Assembly: GCA_020631735.1 (NCBI GenBank)
Contig: CM036231.1
Coordinates: 1,639,831-1,703,830 of the forward strand
Length of the DNA: 64,000 nt
Origin: Saccharum officinarum
Taxonomy: Eukaryota; Streptophyta; Magnoliopsida; Poales; Poaceae
Direction of reading: 5' to 3'
Within the stretch, counting starts at the first letter, position 1. Each line of letters begins with the position of its first letter. Shown piece after piece: positions 23,308 to 35,559 of the stretch. The notes under the pieces were generated by a model, which searched no databases, was not told where the DNA came from, and worked only from the letters and a program-made list of their open reading frames with translations. Made by a program: the position numbers and the translations under genes.

Positions 23308-26052
23308 ATGCAAGGTCCCAAGTACCTCAGCGAGCTACCAAAAGGTAGGTGCTTCAGTCCCATCACTGTCCGGGTTATCAGAAAATGGACTCATCATGAC
23401 AGCAGTGGTCAAGGCGTCCCTCTATATGTGGGCATGGTTCTAGCAGATGCACAGGTATTGATTATATGCACTTAGAACCAAAAAGAACTCATTTTCCGTC
23501 ACACATTAGACTAATCTATGCATTATGCTTACCTATTACATTTGCTGCTCACTCCAATACTAGGTTAATAATTAAATACATGTTTGCAATTGTAGGGACA
23601 TGCTATGTATGCTGAAATTGCAGATGATCTCATTGGAGAAAAGGCATGCCTGTTCGACGTTGGAAAAGTTTACGTGCTGAAGAAATTTGTTGTCAACAAT
23701 GCAAAAAAAAGTTATAGAGCCGTAGACAGGAACCTACTGATAAACATCTCGCAGCACACAACAGTCCAGGTGGTGCCAAATCCTCCAAGTTCCATTCCTG
23801 AATATATTTACAGGATTACTCCGCTACCAGCCATAAAACCAGTACGGTTTGTTTACAACTACACAGGTAGACTATATCTCTCAATACCTCCTTTACATAG
23901 TTACAAACATTTGTTCCATCCTGGACCTTATATCTGATGCAGTCTCATCATTGCCTTTCAAGATACCATTGGATACCTCATCAAATATAAAGCAGCTCAC
24001 ACCTTTGTACCCAAGAATAAAGAGAAGGCCAAAACACTTAGGGAAATCTACATCAAGGATCTAAGGTATGTCCATGTTTTAGTTATTAGCAGTTATAGAT
24101 TACAAGCTCTTCTGTTTTGAAGACTTAATTCGTATGCAGTGACAATGTGATGCAAGTTACTCTGTGGGGCGACCAAGCTACAGGCTTCAACATTAGCGAT
24201 ATCTACGATAGAGAAGCTGGAAACCTCATTGTGTGCCTTATCGTTGGCTGCTATCCACGAGAGGATTTGATGAACAACAGTAAGTTCGTGTACCTATGCT
24301 TGCCTCGCATTGACAAACATACACACAGTCAAATCTGCACACTAAAAGGCTTGTGAAGTCACTCATGATAAAGCTATGCCATGTTACAGATAAACCATGC
24401 CTAAGTGGAAGTCCTGCCTGCTCCTGCTACCTGAACCCCAATATCCCAGAGGCACAGCCTTTTCACCACAGGTAGCAACCATTTCTTATGTAGACCACAT
24501 GTTGTTGATCCTAAAACAGATATAATAATAGATCTCTCATTAACAGGTTCAAGAATACACCAGTCTACATCGAAGAACCAGAACCGACAGAAGAGCAAAT
24601 TACAGCTCCAGTTGAGGACATTCAGCTTCCACAGAAGACGATAGCTGATCTTGCTCGTGTTGATCCCTTTGATGAAAAGGTGCATAGTCCGCATACTATT
24701 TCTTTCACCTCTTCGTATATGATTGCTTACATCTTTTATAAATACAGTCTCTGGATCTTCAAACATTAACATAACCTAGCCCCTGAACCATTAGACAGTG
24801 AAACTAACATACGATCCCTGCACAGGAACCAGGACCGTTCAAGTGTGCTGTAACCGTTGTTTGTATTACAAACACCAGCAGCTGGTGGTACATGGCCTGC
24901 AGGCCATGCAAGAAGAAGGCCGACCAACAGATAGATGGGAGCTACAGCTGCCCAAAATGTGGGGGCTACAACACCGCTCCTAGGTATTAATTACCCAAAA
25001 AAATCACAACCTCACTTCATACGTGGATTGCTTAGTTAACCTATAACAAAAAAAAATACAGGTACTTACTGCATTTCATAGGAAAGGACGATACTAGCGA
25101 GGCATCATTTCTAGCCTATGATGATGAAGCTTACCAGATGATTCAAAAAGAGTGTGAAGCAGTCGTTAACCCACTCCACAAAAGAGAGGGCTTGCCACAG
25201 CAGTTACAAAGCATCATGAACAAGACATATATTCTATCTGTTGATCTCACTGATGAATCGTGCCAGACTACTAAGATACGAGAGTATCAGGTCAAAGCTG
25301 TTCTAGAAAGGCCCTCAAAGCGTCCTTCCACACACAGGACCACTGCAGCTTACCATGATCCGCAGGGGCCAGGAAGTTCGACTGCTCTCATCGCTACCCC
25401 ACCGTCTCACAGTGAGGTCCTGCAGATTGAATATCCAGCACAGTCTGTAAGTAACATTAAGATTCATCCACTCATTTATGCTTGGATCAATATACAGCAT
25501 ATAACATTGTGTCAGTCATCTGTTCTACAGACTCCAGTTCCTGCCTCACAAACAGATCATGATGCTCCCAAGGACGACAGAAGCAGGTACACAGTTCTCT
25601 GTATGCATCCGCTATCAGTACGTGCCAAGTATGATTAAGCCACTTACTAAACATAGCCACACACCCTTGACCAATACTGTGTTATTCTTAGGTCTACAAC
25701 AAAACACAGTGTCGCTCGCAGAAGGTTGTTACGTGAGGGCAGTTCACCAATCAAGGTCAGTTATCATCGCTACAACGGTTTAGAATTCTAGACACATTAA
25801 CACATCATCCTGCCTCCATATACTAACCCTACAGTTCTTAGCAGCACACTGCAGGAGGCGATGATGAACCAGAAAATACTCAGCCTAGCGACACAGATAC
25901 TGAAGACACCACTCCTTTGGAGCCCTGCCCAAAAAAGTTAGCTTGCTTTCTCGCAGACCCAAGACATACAAATATCCGTTACTAAATACCGAAAATATTG
26001 CAGGGCAAAATCTGACACCCAGACTGATGATGCAACTGCGTCGCAGGAGTAG
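23308..26052 (+). CDS. Helitron-borne RPA70-like single-strand DNA-binding protein (12 exons)
   Basis: The exons are 23308-23454, 23596-23866, 23963-24065, 24140-24279, 24390-24471, 24547-24679, 24826-24983, 25062-25446, 25531-25586, 25692-25755, 25842-25936 and 26004-26052. All splice GT-AG and every phase fits, giving 560 aa and a stop (TAG). The first OB fold (KYLSELPKG...VRVIRKW) covers exons 1-2. A second, with EIYIKDL and VMQVTLWGDQATGF, covers exons 3-4. The DBD-C-like third OB fold has a four-Cys zinc ribbon (CRPC...CPKC) in exon 7 and continues in exon 8. The C-terminal tail is Ser/Thr/Asp/Glu-rich. Plant Helitrons typically carry such an RPA gene, thought to coat single strands during rolling-circle transposition. 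No lesion is visible. The start is the first ATG before the OB fold; an upstream ATG at 23272 is in frame. Confidence 0.88.
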
Positions 26053-26875
26053 GGCAGTGCACCTTATATGAAAAAGGTAAACAATTACGACCCCACAAAT
26101 ACATATACACACTGGCAAATAAATTGATCTCCTCTGCTTTACAAATTCAGTTAGCCTCACAGTCAACGGTTCACGCTAACTATAAGTTTCTGTTAACTTT
26201 GTAGTAACAGTGTGCCAGACCAATGCAGAAACCTTTTGCAATAGATATGAGACTATATCTCTCCCTGCCGCTCCACCACGTGCTTTTGCGCTTTGTTCAT
26301 GTATATAGAAGCAAACTGCAATCTGGTGCTTCTAGCATCTGTAAACTGGCAATGGATGTCTGTTGTCTGTATAATTTGTAGACGTCCTGCCTCTTATGAA
26401 ATGCTGAACATAGATATGTCAGCAGCGTATCCAGGAGCCTAGGTCATGATGGCCACTTACACCTGAGACTACTGACTAATGTGCTTGCTGCTGTATGAAA
26501 GCCTCCCATCTGGAGCAAACACTGCACATGTAGGCATCTTACATGAGCCACACAGCAGTTGTCATCTTAATAGTCATTGTAGTAGTGTAACCACATCTGT
26601 GCTCAACAACATCTTTGTGCTGCTAATATAATCGTCATATAATCATATGCTAATTATCTATCCTTATCTGTTTTCGATCCCACTTTTTCATGATCACGGT
26701 TCGCCATGCACACATGGGAACTAGGAAAAGTAGATGGCCATGCCATAGCCCACAAAAAAAAGGAGAAAGCTCACTCCTAGGACTCTCTACTGTTCATTCT
26801 GCGCTGTGCCGCCACCATTCTCCCTCAGAATTCTTCCTACCGTTTAAGTATCATAACAGCATGCTGGCCAACGAT
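26053..26875 (+). other. Helitron 3' non-coding region
   Basis: AT-rich, without a supported ORF. It lies between the RPA stop and the terminal hairpin and probably includes the RPA 3' UTR. Confidence 0.5.
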
Positions 26876-26908
26876 ACGGGCGCGCGAAGGCGCGCGCCCC
26901 GTTACTAG
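26876..26908 (+). terminator. Helitron 3' terminus: hairpin plus CTAG
   Basis: The left arm ACGGGCGCGCG (26876-26886), loop AAGG and right arm CGCGCGCCCCGT (26891-26902) form a stem of about 11 bp with one bulged base. TA-CTAG follows (end at 26908) and then a host T. A GC-rich hairpin a few bases before CTRR is the diagnostic Helitron end and is thought to stop rolling-circle replication. Confidence 0.85.
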
Positions 26909-27028
26909 TAGTAGTATCATTGACGAGCACAGAGCGCTACGAGGAGACGAGATCCTCACCGCCGATCGATGCGAACGGATATGCATGTCCAGTTGCTCAC
27001 CCGTCTCTGCTCTACGCGACTGAACAAA

Positions 27029-27271
27029 GGCCCAGTTGAGTTCCCAGAAAATTTTGCAAAATTTTCCAGATTCTCCATCACATCGAATCTTTGACACATA
27101 CACGAAGCATTAAATATAGATAAAAAAATAAAACTAATTACACAGTTTAGACGAAATGGACGAGATGAATCTTTTAAACCTAATTAGACCATGATTGGAC
27201 AATATTTGCCAAATAACAACGAAAAGAGCTACAGTGTCGTTTTGCAAAAAATTTTGGATCTAAACCGACCC
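27029..27271. mobile_element. Tourist-like MITE (GGCCCAGTTGAGTTCCC family)
   Basis: It has the well-known sorghum/sugarcane text: AGAAAATTTTGCAAAATTTT, CATCACATCGAATCTTTG, GATTGGACAATATTTG and CTACAGTGTCGTTTTGC. The ends are GGCCCAGTTGAG and, reverse-complemented, GGGTCGGTTTAGATCC. It is about 243 bp and non-coding. The target site is not clean. Confidence 0.85.
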
Positions 27272-27331
27272 AAAGCAAACTTGATCTCGTCTCAAGCGCT
27301 TGTGCCTTTTCCCTTTTCCCTTGCCCCCTCA

Positions 27332-27480
27332 CAGTGGCGGATGCACGATGCGGGATAAGGGGGCTAAAACAATAGAGATGTTGATTTACACGAATATTTA
27401 ATGGTGAAATCATGCTTTTACTACCGTGATTAGGCTTGAAATCCAGCCATCAGGGGCTGCAGCCCCCCTATCCGCCGCTG
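27332..27480. mobile_element. hAT-type MITE, copy 2
   Basis: CAGTGGCGGATGC at the left and ATCCGCCGCTG at the right form the inverted repeats. The flanking 8-bp duplication CCCCCTCA is perfect (27324-27331 and 27481-27488). It is the same family as 7603-7769 (shared GGGGGCTAAA and GGGGCTGCAGCCCC). Confidence 0.9.
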
Positions 27481-27488
27481 CCCCCTCA

Positions 27489-28450
27489 TCGTCATGGCTG
27501 CTGCGGGTGCGGACGAACGGACCTACTGGGTAGCGGTAGCGTCCAACCCAAGAATACTTGGTAGTACGTCACTGGACACGGACAACCAGCGCCCAGCGGC
27601 GGGCGGGCGGCAGGTGGAGCACGAGATCGATCGAGCGCCGCACCGACGAATGCGCGCGCGTCGTGCCGTTGGCGCCGCGCCCGTGCGCGTGCGCGTCGCT
27701 CTCGTCCCGCTGCGTTTCCGGTCGTCCGTCCATCCGGCGCGCCCGATCGACCGGTGGGATCCCCCTCGGCCCTCGTCATCGACAGCGATGCCATGCCATG
27801 TCCGTTTGCCGCTTGCGGCAGGGGGCTGGCTAGCTGTGACCACGTTATCGCGCGGCCTCGGCGTCCGCGCCGCATGTCATGCCCTTTGGAGGCGTCTGCC
27901 GTCGGGTTCGGCCGGGGTGGGGAGCGTGCCGGCCGCGGCCGCTCACGCACCTTCCCTTTCTTTTCTTTTCTTTTTATTTTATATGCATGCATGGGGCTGC
28001 CTGCAGCGCCAACGGCGGCACGTTCACATCAGGCACACACGACGTTCATTTTGGGAACGGGCCGATGCATTTTTGCGGCTCTGTTTGATGCTTCGCGTTG
28101 GATACGGTAGCGGCAGCAGCACAAGATCGTCCGACTGAACTTGGTCTGAGCCGAGCGTTACCGTTTTGAACGAAGCATGTCATGTGCGTTCCTGTGCTCC
28201 AGGGCTGCCGATTCGCCATCCCTCGCCGCAAGTGGGCGGGCGAGTCAGCTGTGCACAGACGGTCTCGCAGTAAAGTTATTACTACAGCACAGCGCCGAAG
28301 ACAGCAGGCCACCAGCCATACCTACCACTACCTCGGGCACACACCGCATATAGCAACGAGCGAGTCGAGTCACACCCCTTGCCACACTCCTCGAGCGAGC
28401 GAACATCTACAACAAATCCTGCCAGTACTAACCTTCGTCATAAAGTAACG
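27489..28450. other. GC-rich intergenic block, no gene recognised
   Basis: CpG-rich DNA with overlapping ORFs on both strands up to 214 codons, low-complexity Arg/Ala/Pro translations and no domain. It could be a regulatory island or a decayed gene; I see no positive evidence for either. Confidence 0.35.
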
Positions 28451-28451
28451 T

Positions 28452-28624
28452 GGGCCTCGATTAGATAAATATAGATAAAAAAATAATTAATTGTACAGTT
28501 TCGTTATAAATCACGAGACTGATTTTTTGAGCCTAGTTAATCTATGACCGGACACTAATGGTCAAATACAAACGAAAGTGCTACCGTTAGAAAAAATCTA
28601 ACTTTTCACGAGCTAAACAAGGTC
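28452..28624. mobile_element. Truncated Tourist-like MITE
   Basis: Interior blocks match the 27029-27271 family (AATATAGATAAAAAAATAA, TTTTGAGCCTAGTTAAT, CAAATACAAACGAAAGTGCTAC). The right end CTAAACAAGG is recognisable. The left part is shortened. Confidence 0.7.
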
Positions 28625-30711
28625 ATGGTATTCTTGCCAGGATGGACCCAAAAACATACTTACGTGCAGTAGATATTTGTGCCCCGATCCGGTGGTGGCA
28701 TGGCAGAGTGGCAGTACGGGCAGTACGTGACCGTGCCCCAACACAACCTGCCGGACGGGGCGGACACGGACGCGGACGCGGCGCAAAGGCGAGGAAGCCG
28801 GGGTCGGCGGCGCATTTGTGGCGCCCCCGCGCGCGCGGGCCGATCGGATCCCCGCCGGGGGCTGTTATGGCCGGATCCGTTCCGTGGCCTGTCCTGTCCT
28901 CGCGGGCGAGCGAGCGACGACGCGACGCCACCGTTCGCCCGCGCCGTCACACCGCACCACGGCACCAGCACATGGCACATGGCAGGCAGCAGCCCCCTGC
29001 CCCGTCGGACTGTTCGAACGAACCTCAACTCCTGAAGCAACTGCCGTCGCCACCGCTGGTCCGGCCGCGCCACCAACCGAGCCCCAATCATGTGACGCCA
29101 GTCGCGCGCGCGTCACGTCGGTCGTCGGTCGGTCGGTCGCCACGACGCCACCCCATGCGCCGGGCCGGGATCGCGCACGAGCTGCCAGTGCTAGCTAAGC
29201 TAAGCGCGATGCTGGTATGTATTCCAAGCTGTCCAGTGTCGGTCGGTCTTTGTTTGGGCTCTCATCTCATTATTTCCACGGCGCGCTGTTGAGATCCTCC
29301 ACATGGCCTGACAGCAAAGACGACGTGCGACTAGTAGCGGAGCGTAGCGATGGGATCGAACTTGACGTTTGAACGTACTGTATATATACCCCGTGGTAGG
29401 GATCATGGTGGTTTAGGACGGGTTTAATTATTAGCTGGAGATCGTTTTTTAGTTTGGAGCACACTACTTAATTTTTCTTCTTCGGGGGAAAAAAAGGCAA
29501 AAAGAAAGAAAGAACATGCATGTAACTATCTTATTGATGCTCGTGTACAAATTACGAAGTCTTAATTACGTGGAGATCCATCGACTTGTCAATATGCATG
29601 GCCGTTGGAGAACGATACATGCTTATTTTCCCTTTTCATTAAAGGGGGAGAGTACTACTTTTTTTTTCAAGTTATGTTTCACTTTATGTTGTCCTAATAT
29701 GTCAAATTTTGATTAAGTTCATAAAAAAATCAACAACATCCATAATATCGAATAATTAACTTTATTAAATTCTTCTTAAAATATATCTTGACAATATATT
29801 TATTTCGACTTGTAGATGTTGTTTTTAATTTTTCCCCTAGAACTAGATAAAATCAGAAAATTTAACTTGGAACAAAGTTGATGTGAATTACCAACTATAA
29901 TTTAAAATCAAAGGTGTATCTTATTTAGTGTGAACCATCCGTACGTGCACGAATATGGGGACTGAGTGCATCTAACATACGTGTTATATCTTTTGGTACG
30001 TGACTCATATAATACCTAGCTATGAGAGGCTACTTATGTGTTTAAGGCTTTGACCAATATTAATTCTATAGCTATTTATGTGAAACTAGTAGAATATATA
30101 AGAATCTAGGAATGTTATGGAAATGATTTTTTATACATCTGCTAAATTTACTTCTTGTCTGATTGATTAACCAACGAGGCAAGAGCTCTTATATATAACC
30201 AAAAAAATAGAGGAAAAGAACAGACAGACAAGGAGCCCAAGTACCTCGGTAAGTTTCCCCCCCCCCCTCCCTGAGAGTGAAAAGGGTCTTCAAATCCATG
30301 TTAAAATATAATGCCCCTGTAGACCTTTCAAAGTGCGACGATCTGGGTGATGCCCTAGGTCAGCATCAAATTCTGATTTACGTATATCACGAATAGACAT
30401 GGCGACACTTTCAAGTCGAGAGAGATGTACATAGTTAAAACTACTGTGACTCAATTTCTACCCCTAGATGAGTTATGAGATCAAATGTCTATGAAACAAA
30501 AGTATAAAACTATACCTCAAGAGTGATTGTTTTATCCATGTTTCATTACATCTATATATTTTTAGAAACAACACCATAAAACTCTTCACCAAAGTTAGCA
30601 TAATCAATATATTTTCACTAATAACACGTTTCTATTTCGACCAGTGTGTACAAAAAGGATCTGCTGTTGCGTCATCCTATTCCCTGACGGCCACCAATAA
30701 CCCACCATAAA
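28625..30711. other. GC-rich block then AT-rich intergenic DNA, no gene recognised
   Basis: 28640-29300 is strongly GC-rich with ORFs on both strands but no domain. 29300-30711 is AT-rich with no ORF over about 70 codons. A C10 run lies near 30260. Confidence 0.35.
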
Positions 30712-33700
30712 GGCAGTGTAACGCCCCAGGTGTTTATCACCAATTAAGTAGTGGGTTTGAGCTCAAACATGATAGATTAGGGAAGATGACGATGTCAAAG
30801 TCAAACCTATGAAATTAAACCCTAACCTAAACTTGGATATTGCACACTTGCTTACATATAGGCTCAATTAAAAGATATATACTTGGGTTTTGTTATCAAA
30901 GTATATTCACATGTCTCGCATCAATAACTATCTATATTGATCCCTGGAAAAGTTTCATGAAGTTTGGAATCAAAAAGTCACATGAAATGATAAGTTCCAT
31001 TCCTGTTGGAATTTGCCCCATTAAGTTAATGGAACTATAGATCATCAACCAAGCTTTGCAAATTTGCCCAAATGACTCTAGATGAACTCTACAACAAAAG
31101 TCATGAAGGGTTCATGTTGAGCAAATGTCAAGAAATTGCCTCGATTGGCCTAAAACCCTAGTTTCGGCTTTATCGAGTTGATACTTTGACCAAAGTAAAA
31201 GTTGGACTTCTGTGCTAGTTATGAGGTTTGACCTTAAACAAAAGTTGTGGTTCATATTGTGTAGAACAAACTTTGTTTAATGGTCAAGAGCTAGTTTGGC
31301 CTCTAACCTAGCCAAATAGAGATCACAATGTGGAATCAGCTGCTATTTTCAGCACTTAGAAAAATATTCTAAGTCCTTGTTGTGACAGCAGCAAGTTGGT
31401 TACTTTGCGACATTTTATCTTCCAATTTCATATGGTAGCTCAATTAGGTTCCTTAATATGAGTTGTAGTACTTTTCATGATGGAAACAATGGATCAAGTG
31501 TCACTCAAAATGGAGCTTAGTTGGACCTTCTATAAGAGTTTCCAAAACAGCAAAAAGTTGTTTTATCACTATTTGACCTTGACATGTTGACATGCCGCGT
31601 TCTCAAAAATTTGTTAAACAACTTAACATGGTCCCAAAATAAAAGTTGGAGTAGACACTCTAGAGAAGAGCATGTAGAAGTATGGCATCAATTTGACTTA
31701 GTGTTGACCTTCAATTGTGAATGTTTGCTTGTCGCTGTCAAATCGCTGACACTACCAAGTTGGGTACTAAATATCTGCTAATCCAGTAGCCTAATGGCCG
31801 AGCACCCTTAATCAAAGCTGTAGAGCTTTAGGAGGAGAGCAAACTTTGTTTTGGGCCCATGATCCAGTTCGGCCCGTAGCTAGCCCAAAATGGTGCCTCA
31901 ATATGGCCTTACCGACGCCCGCCACGTGCTCGATAGATGTCCCCTATGGGATGGACGTGGCGCCCATGCACAGAGCACATGTCGCCATTGCTGCTCTCTC
32001 CACCTTCTCTGTCCGTGCCTGTGTCGATGGGAAGTGCCTGGGTGTGCCCTCTTTCACTCTCCTCGCCCATAGCCGCTCTCCCTAGTCCCTCTCCTCTCCT
32101 TCTCGCGCGCCAGTTCGAGCTTCAGAGCTCGCCGTCGCAGCCAGCCATTGCCGATGGCCAAGCTCTCTATCCACCACCGTTCACCCCCCACTCGAGCTCT
32201 CCTGTGCCTCACATATAGCCCCACTGGGATCGCTTCTCTCTCCTCCATTCGGTGCTCGTTTTTCCTTGCCGCCGGTGCCTCGCCGTCGCTAGTGCCGCAA
32301 GCGCCGTCGGTCTCTGTGCCGCGGCCGGGGGAGGGGGAAGGCCAGCAGGTCTGAAAGGTCCTTGTTTGGTTTTGGTAATTGAGTGACAACTTAGGTGGAC
32401 TAATATGTGGTTATGTGAGATACACAGGAGATTAGTCCACATGTGATGGTGTCATGAAGGAGCTCATTGCATATGAGACATGACATGGAGTCATGTGACC
32501 AAGGTGGAGAAGATCAAGATGAGGCTTGGCTTGATGGACCGGTTGCTAGGGTGAAGGGCAAGTTGTGTGATGGCTTGGCGCCGAAGGACCGAGGCAACGG
32601 TGAAGAGCAAGTGAGGTCAAGATCGATGAACCAATACGGTCACGTGATGATATGAAGTGAATCATATCATTTGTGATATGGTTGGTGCATGTGTTGCATC
32701 AACGACGGAGGAGATGGAGTGGAATGCGCAAGGCAAAGGTATAACCTAGGGCATTTCCATTTCACCGGTCATAGGTGTGTAGAGAAGTTTATGACCGGGT
32801 TTAGGATAGATGGCCGTACTATCAAGAGGGGCAAACTTGTTTGCATATCGGTCATCTAGTGCCACTCGTGTGATCTAACTATGCATCGTTGCTAGGATCG
32901 AGTGGCGTGGCAAGTTGAGTGGTTAACTCCTTCGGTAAAATGATTATGAAAATGCTAACACACGTGCACAAGGTGGTGATCACTTGTTGGTGTTAGCACA
33001 TTTACGAAGACGGTGAAGTTTGAGCGGTAGAGAGGGTTTGGGGTCCTCTCTCCCTCCCGCCGAGTTTGCGAGCGCGGGATTCAGGCATTTTTAAGGAGTT
33101 GAAAAGCCTATTTTCCACTACGCCGGAAGTCGGAAAAGAAACGGAGGCGAACGGAGGTCACAGAGGTGACCGGACGCTGAACCGGACGCGGTCTTCGTAT
33201 GACCGGATGCGTCCGGTCAGTGTTCAGTGTCTGCGCGTTTTTCAGTTCGATGATCGGACGCGAGGCGCGTCCGGTCACTGATGATCGGACGCGTCTGGTC
33301 GTTCAGGGAGCTTACTGGACTCCAACCGGACGCTGGCACTGTCGCGTCCGGTCATGTTTCTTCAGCGCGTCCGGTCGTTGTTTCGTTGAGCGCTGCTCAG
33401 GCGACCAGCGCGTCCGGTCATTCTCGGGACCAGCGCGTCCGGTCGTTGCCAGGGGCGCGTCCGGTCGTTGCTTCGCAGTTAGCCGTTGTTCGATCGGCGC
33501 GTCCGGTCAGTTGGACCAGCGCGTCCGGTCATCGGGACCGGCGCGTCCGGTCGTTTTGAGAAGCGCGTCCGGTCGTTGTTTTGACCGTTGGGGTCAGTGA
33601 CCGTTGGAGAATCGGACACGGCTGAGCGCGTCCGGTCAGTTACGACCGGCGCGTCCGGTCGTCCCGATTTCTGCCCAGTGAAGGGGTAACGGCTCTATTT

Positions 33701-33920
33701 GACCGTGGGGTTATAAATAGATGCCTTGGCCGGCTGTGGCCGGTAGCTGAGCACACGATAGTCTTTGTGACTTGTGTGGTAGTGCTTGGGAGCCCTCTAA
33801 CTCACTCATGCTTGATAGTGTTCATCGGATCGAGTGAGAGAGCGATTCTAGTGCGTTGCTTTGAGAGATTGCATCGTGTGGCACTAGGTGATCGTGTTGC
33901 AAGCCGGTGGTGCTTGTTAC

Positions 33921-35506
33921 TGAAAGCATCTAGGCCCCAAGGTTTGGTTTCGGCAATTGATGACAACGCTTTATTACCATGACTAACGTGTGTTTTGCAG
34001 AAACATTGGTAAGTTAGGTCATGGAGGTGTTAACTGCTTTGGGCACCATGGTATTCATGCCCCTTGATGGAAGTCGTTTCGGTTTTCAAAAGAGTGACGT
34101 CAAGATTAAGGACGGTTAGTTCCGGATGTTGAGGTATTGAGATACTTTTGGAATAATCGTTAGGATCTTCGTTTTTCTCTTTTGGCCGTACTATAAAGGG
34201 GGGCATGAGCGGGTAGCTTGACCTAGGCGAGTCCTATGTTTAGGTGTGGTGCACACTTGTTAAACTTGGCGCTAGGCAGTACTAGAAGAGCCCAAAGTTC
34301 AGTTGGAAGCAACTTGGTTCAAGTTGCGTCGTGTTTCGGAAAATTACGGGTCGTTTTCTCAGGACCGGACGCGGTTCTCGGCATGACCGGACGCGTCCGG
34401 TCAGTACAGTTCCGAGGCTAGGGTTTCTGCTCTGAACACCGGACGCGGTCCTCGCGAGGACCGGACGCGGTGGTCAGAAGTCGACACGTGTCACTTGAAA
34501 GAAACACACGATCGGACGCGACCTGGGTGTGATCGGCGCGTCCGGTCACAGTCCAGTAAGGTCCAGAGAAGACCGGACGCGTCCGGTCATCACCCATCGG
34601 ACGCCGTGGCGCGTCCGGTGCGAGTACAGTATGCTCACTGCACGATCGGACGCGTCCGGTCATCCCTGACCGGCGCGTCCGGTCACTCAGCTGTTTTTCA
34701 GATTTCGACCGTTACGGGCGACCGGCGCGTCCGGTCAGCCCGCGTTTCGCTGAGTCAGCAGGTAACGGTTAGTTTCGTCTGTGGGGTGTATAAATACAAC
34801 CCCACCACCTCTTTTAGAGGTCTCTTGCTCATTTGATCAGCTGAAAAACACCTTTGGAGTGTAAGTGAGTGCAAGAGCACTAGTGAGGATAGTGATTTGA
34901 GAATCAAAGCTTGAGAGCACCTCACTAGCGATTAGAGAGTAGCAAGTGTGCATCCACCTTCTCATTTGGGCTCGCTGTGGTCAAGTGAGAGTTCTAGCTT
35001 GTTACTCTTGGTGATCGCCATCACCTAGACGGCGTGGTGGTGATTGGGAGTTTGGTGATCATCCGGTGGAGCTTGTGGATGACCCAACTCATCTTGTGAG
35101 CGGTTTTGGGTGATTCGCCGCGACGGAGTGTCGAAGAATCAACCCGTAGAGAGCACTTGATCCTTGCGCGGATCAAGGGGGAGCTACACCCTTGCGCGGG
35201 TGCTCCAACGAGGACTAGTGGGGAGTGGCGACTCTCCGATACCTCGGCAAAACATCGACGTGTTCCTTGCCCCTTTACATTCAAGCATTTACATTCTCGT
35301 ATTTACTTTCATTGCTTGATTTACATTCCTAGTTTTGCCTTGCTAGATTAGGATTGGAAACTAGGGTGCAAAACTTTGTATCGGTAGACTCTCTAGGAAC
35401 ACAAGTAGACACTAGGGGTGAATTCCGGCTTGTAGGTTTTAAATCTTGCATTTAATTTTTAGAGAAGCCCAATTCACCCCCCCTCTTGGGCATCTTGATC
35501 CTTTCA
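33921..35506 (+). repeat. 5' LTR of the copia element (1586 bp)
   Basis: TGAAAGCATC...TCCTTTCA. The TATA box is TATAAATA at 34789-34796. The palindromic ACCGGACGCGTCCGGT-type array lies at 34365-34740. By eye it differs from the 3' LTR by three substitutions, three single-base length differences and one missing 22-bp motif unit. Confidence 0.95.
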
Positions 35507-35508
35507 AT

Positions 35509-35520
35509 TGGTATCGGAGC
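35509..35520 (+). other. Primer-binding site of the copia element
   Basis: TGGTATCGGAGC lies two bases after the 5' LTR and is complementary to the 3' end of initiator-Met tRNA, with one mismatch to the usual TGGTATCAGAGC. Confidence 0.85.
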
Positions 35521-35559
35521 TTTGTTGCTCTAAATTTAGGCTTTACCGCCTAGAGCAAG

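Larger units (their letters stand above)
16533..26908 (+). mobile_element. Helitron with RepHel and RPA genes (minimum extent; 5' end unknown)
   Basis: It combines a Rep/helicase gene, a downstream RPA70-like gene and a canonical Helitron 3' terminus (GC-rich hairpin followed by CTAG, then T). This is the gene set of a plant autonomous Helitron, which transposes by rolling-circle replication without target-site duplication. The start given is the first supported ORF; the true TC end is probably farther left. The only obvious lesion is a 1-nt shift in RepHel. Confidence 0.85.

Noticed and set aside
28642..29292. 216-codon plus-strand ORF
   Set aside because: Overlapping long ORFs on the other strand, no motif and strong GC bias.
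33170..33670. Regularly recurring CGCGTCCGG units with variable spacers, CRISPR-like at first sight
   Set aside because: The unit is about 9-16 bp, spacing is irregular, units occur in both orientations and lie in LTRs of a plant genome. It is an LTR motif array.
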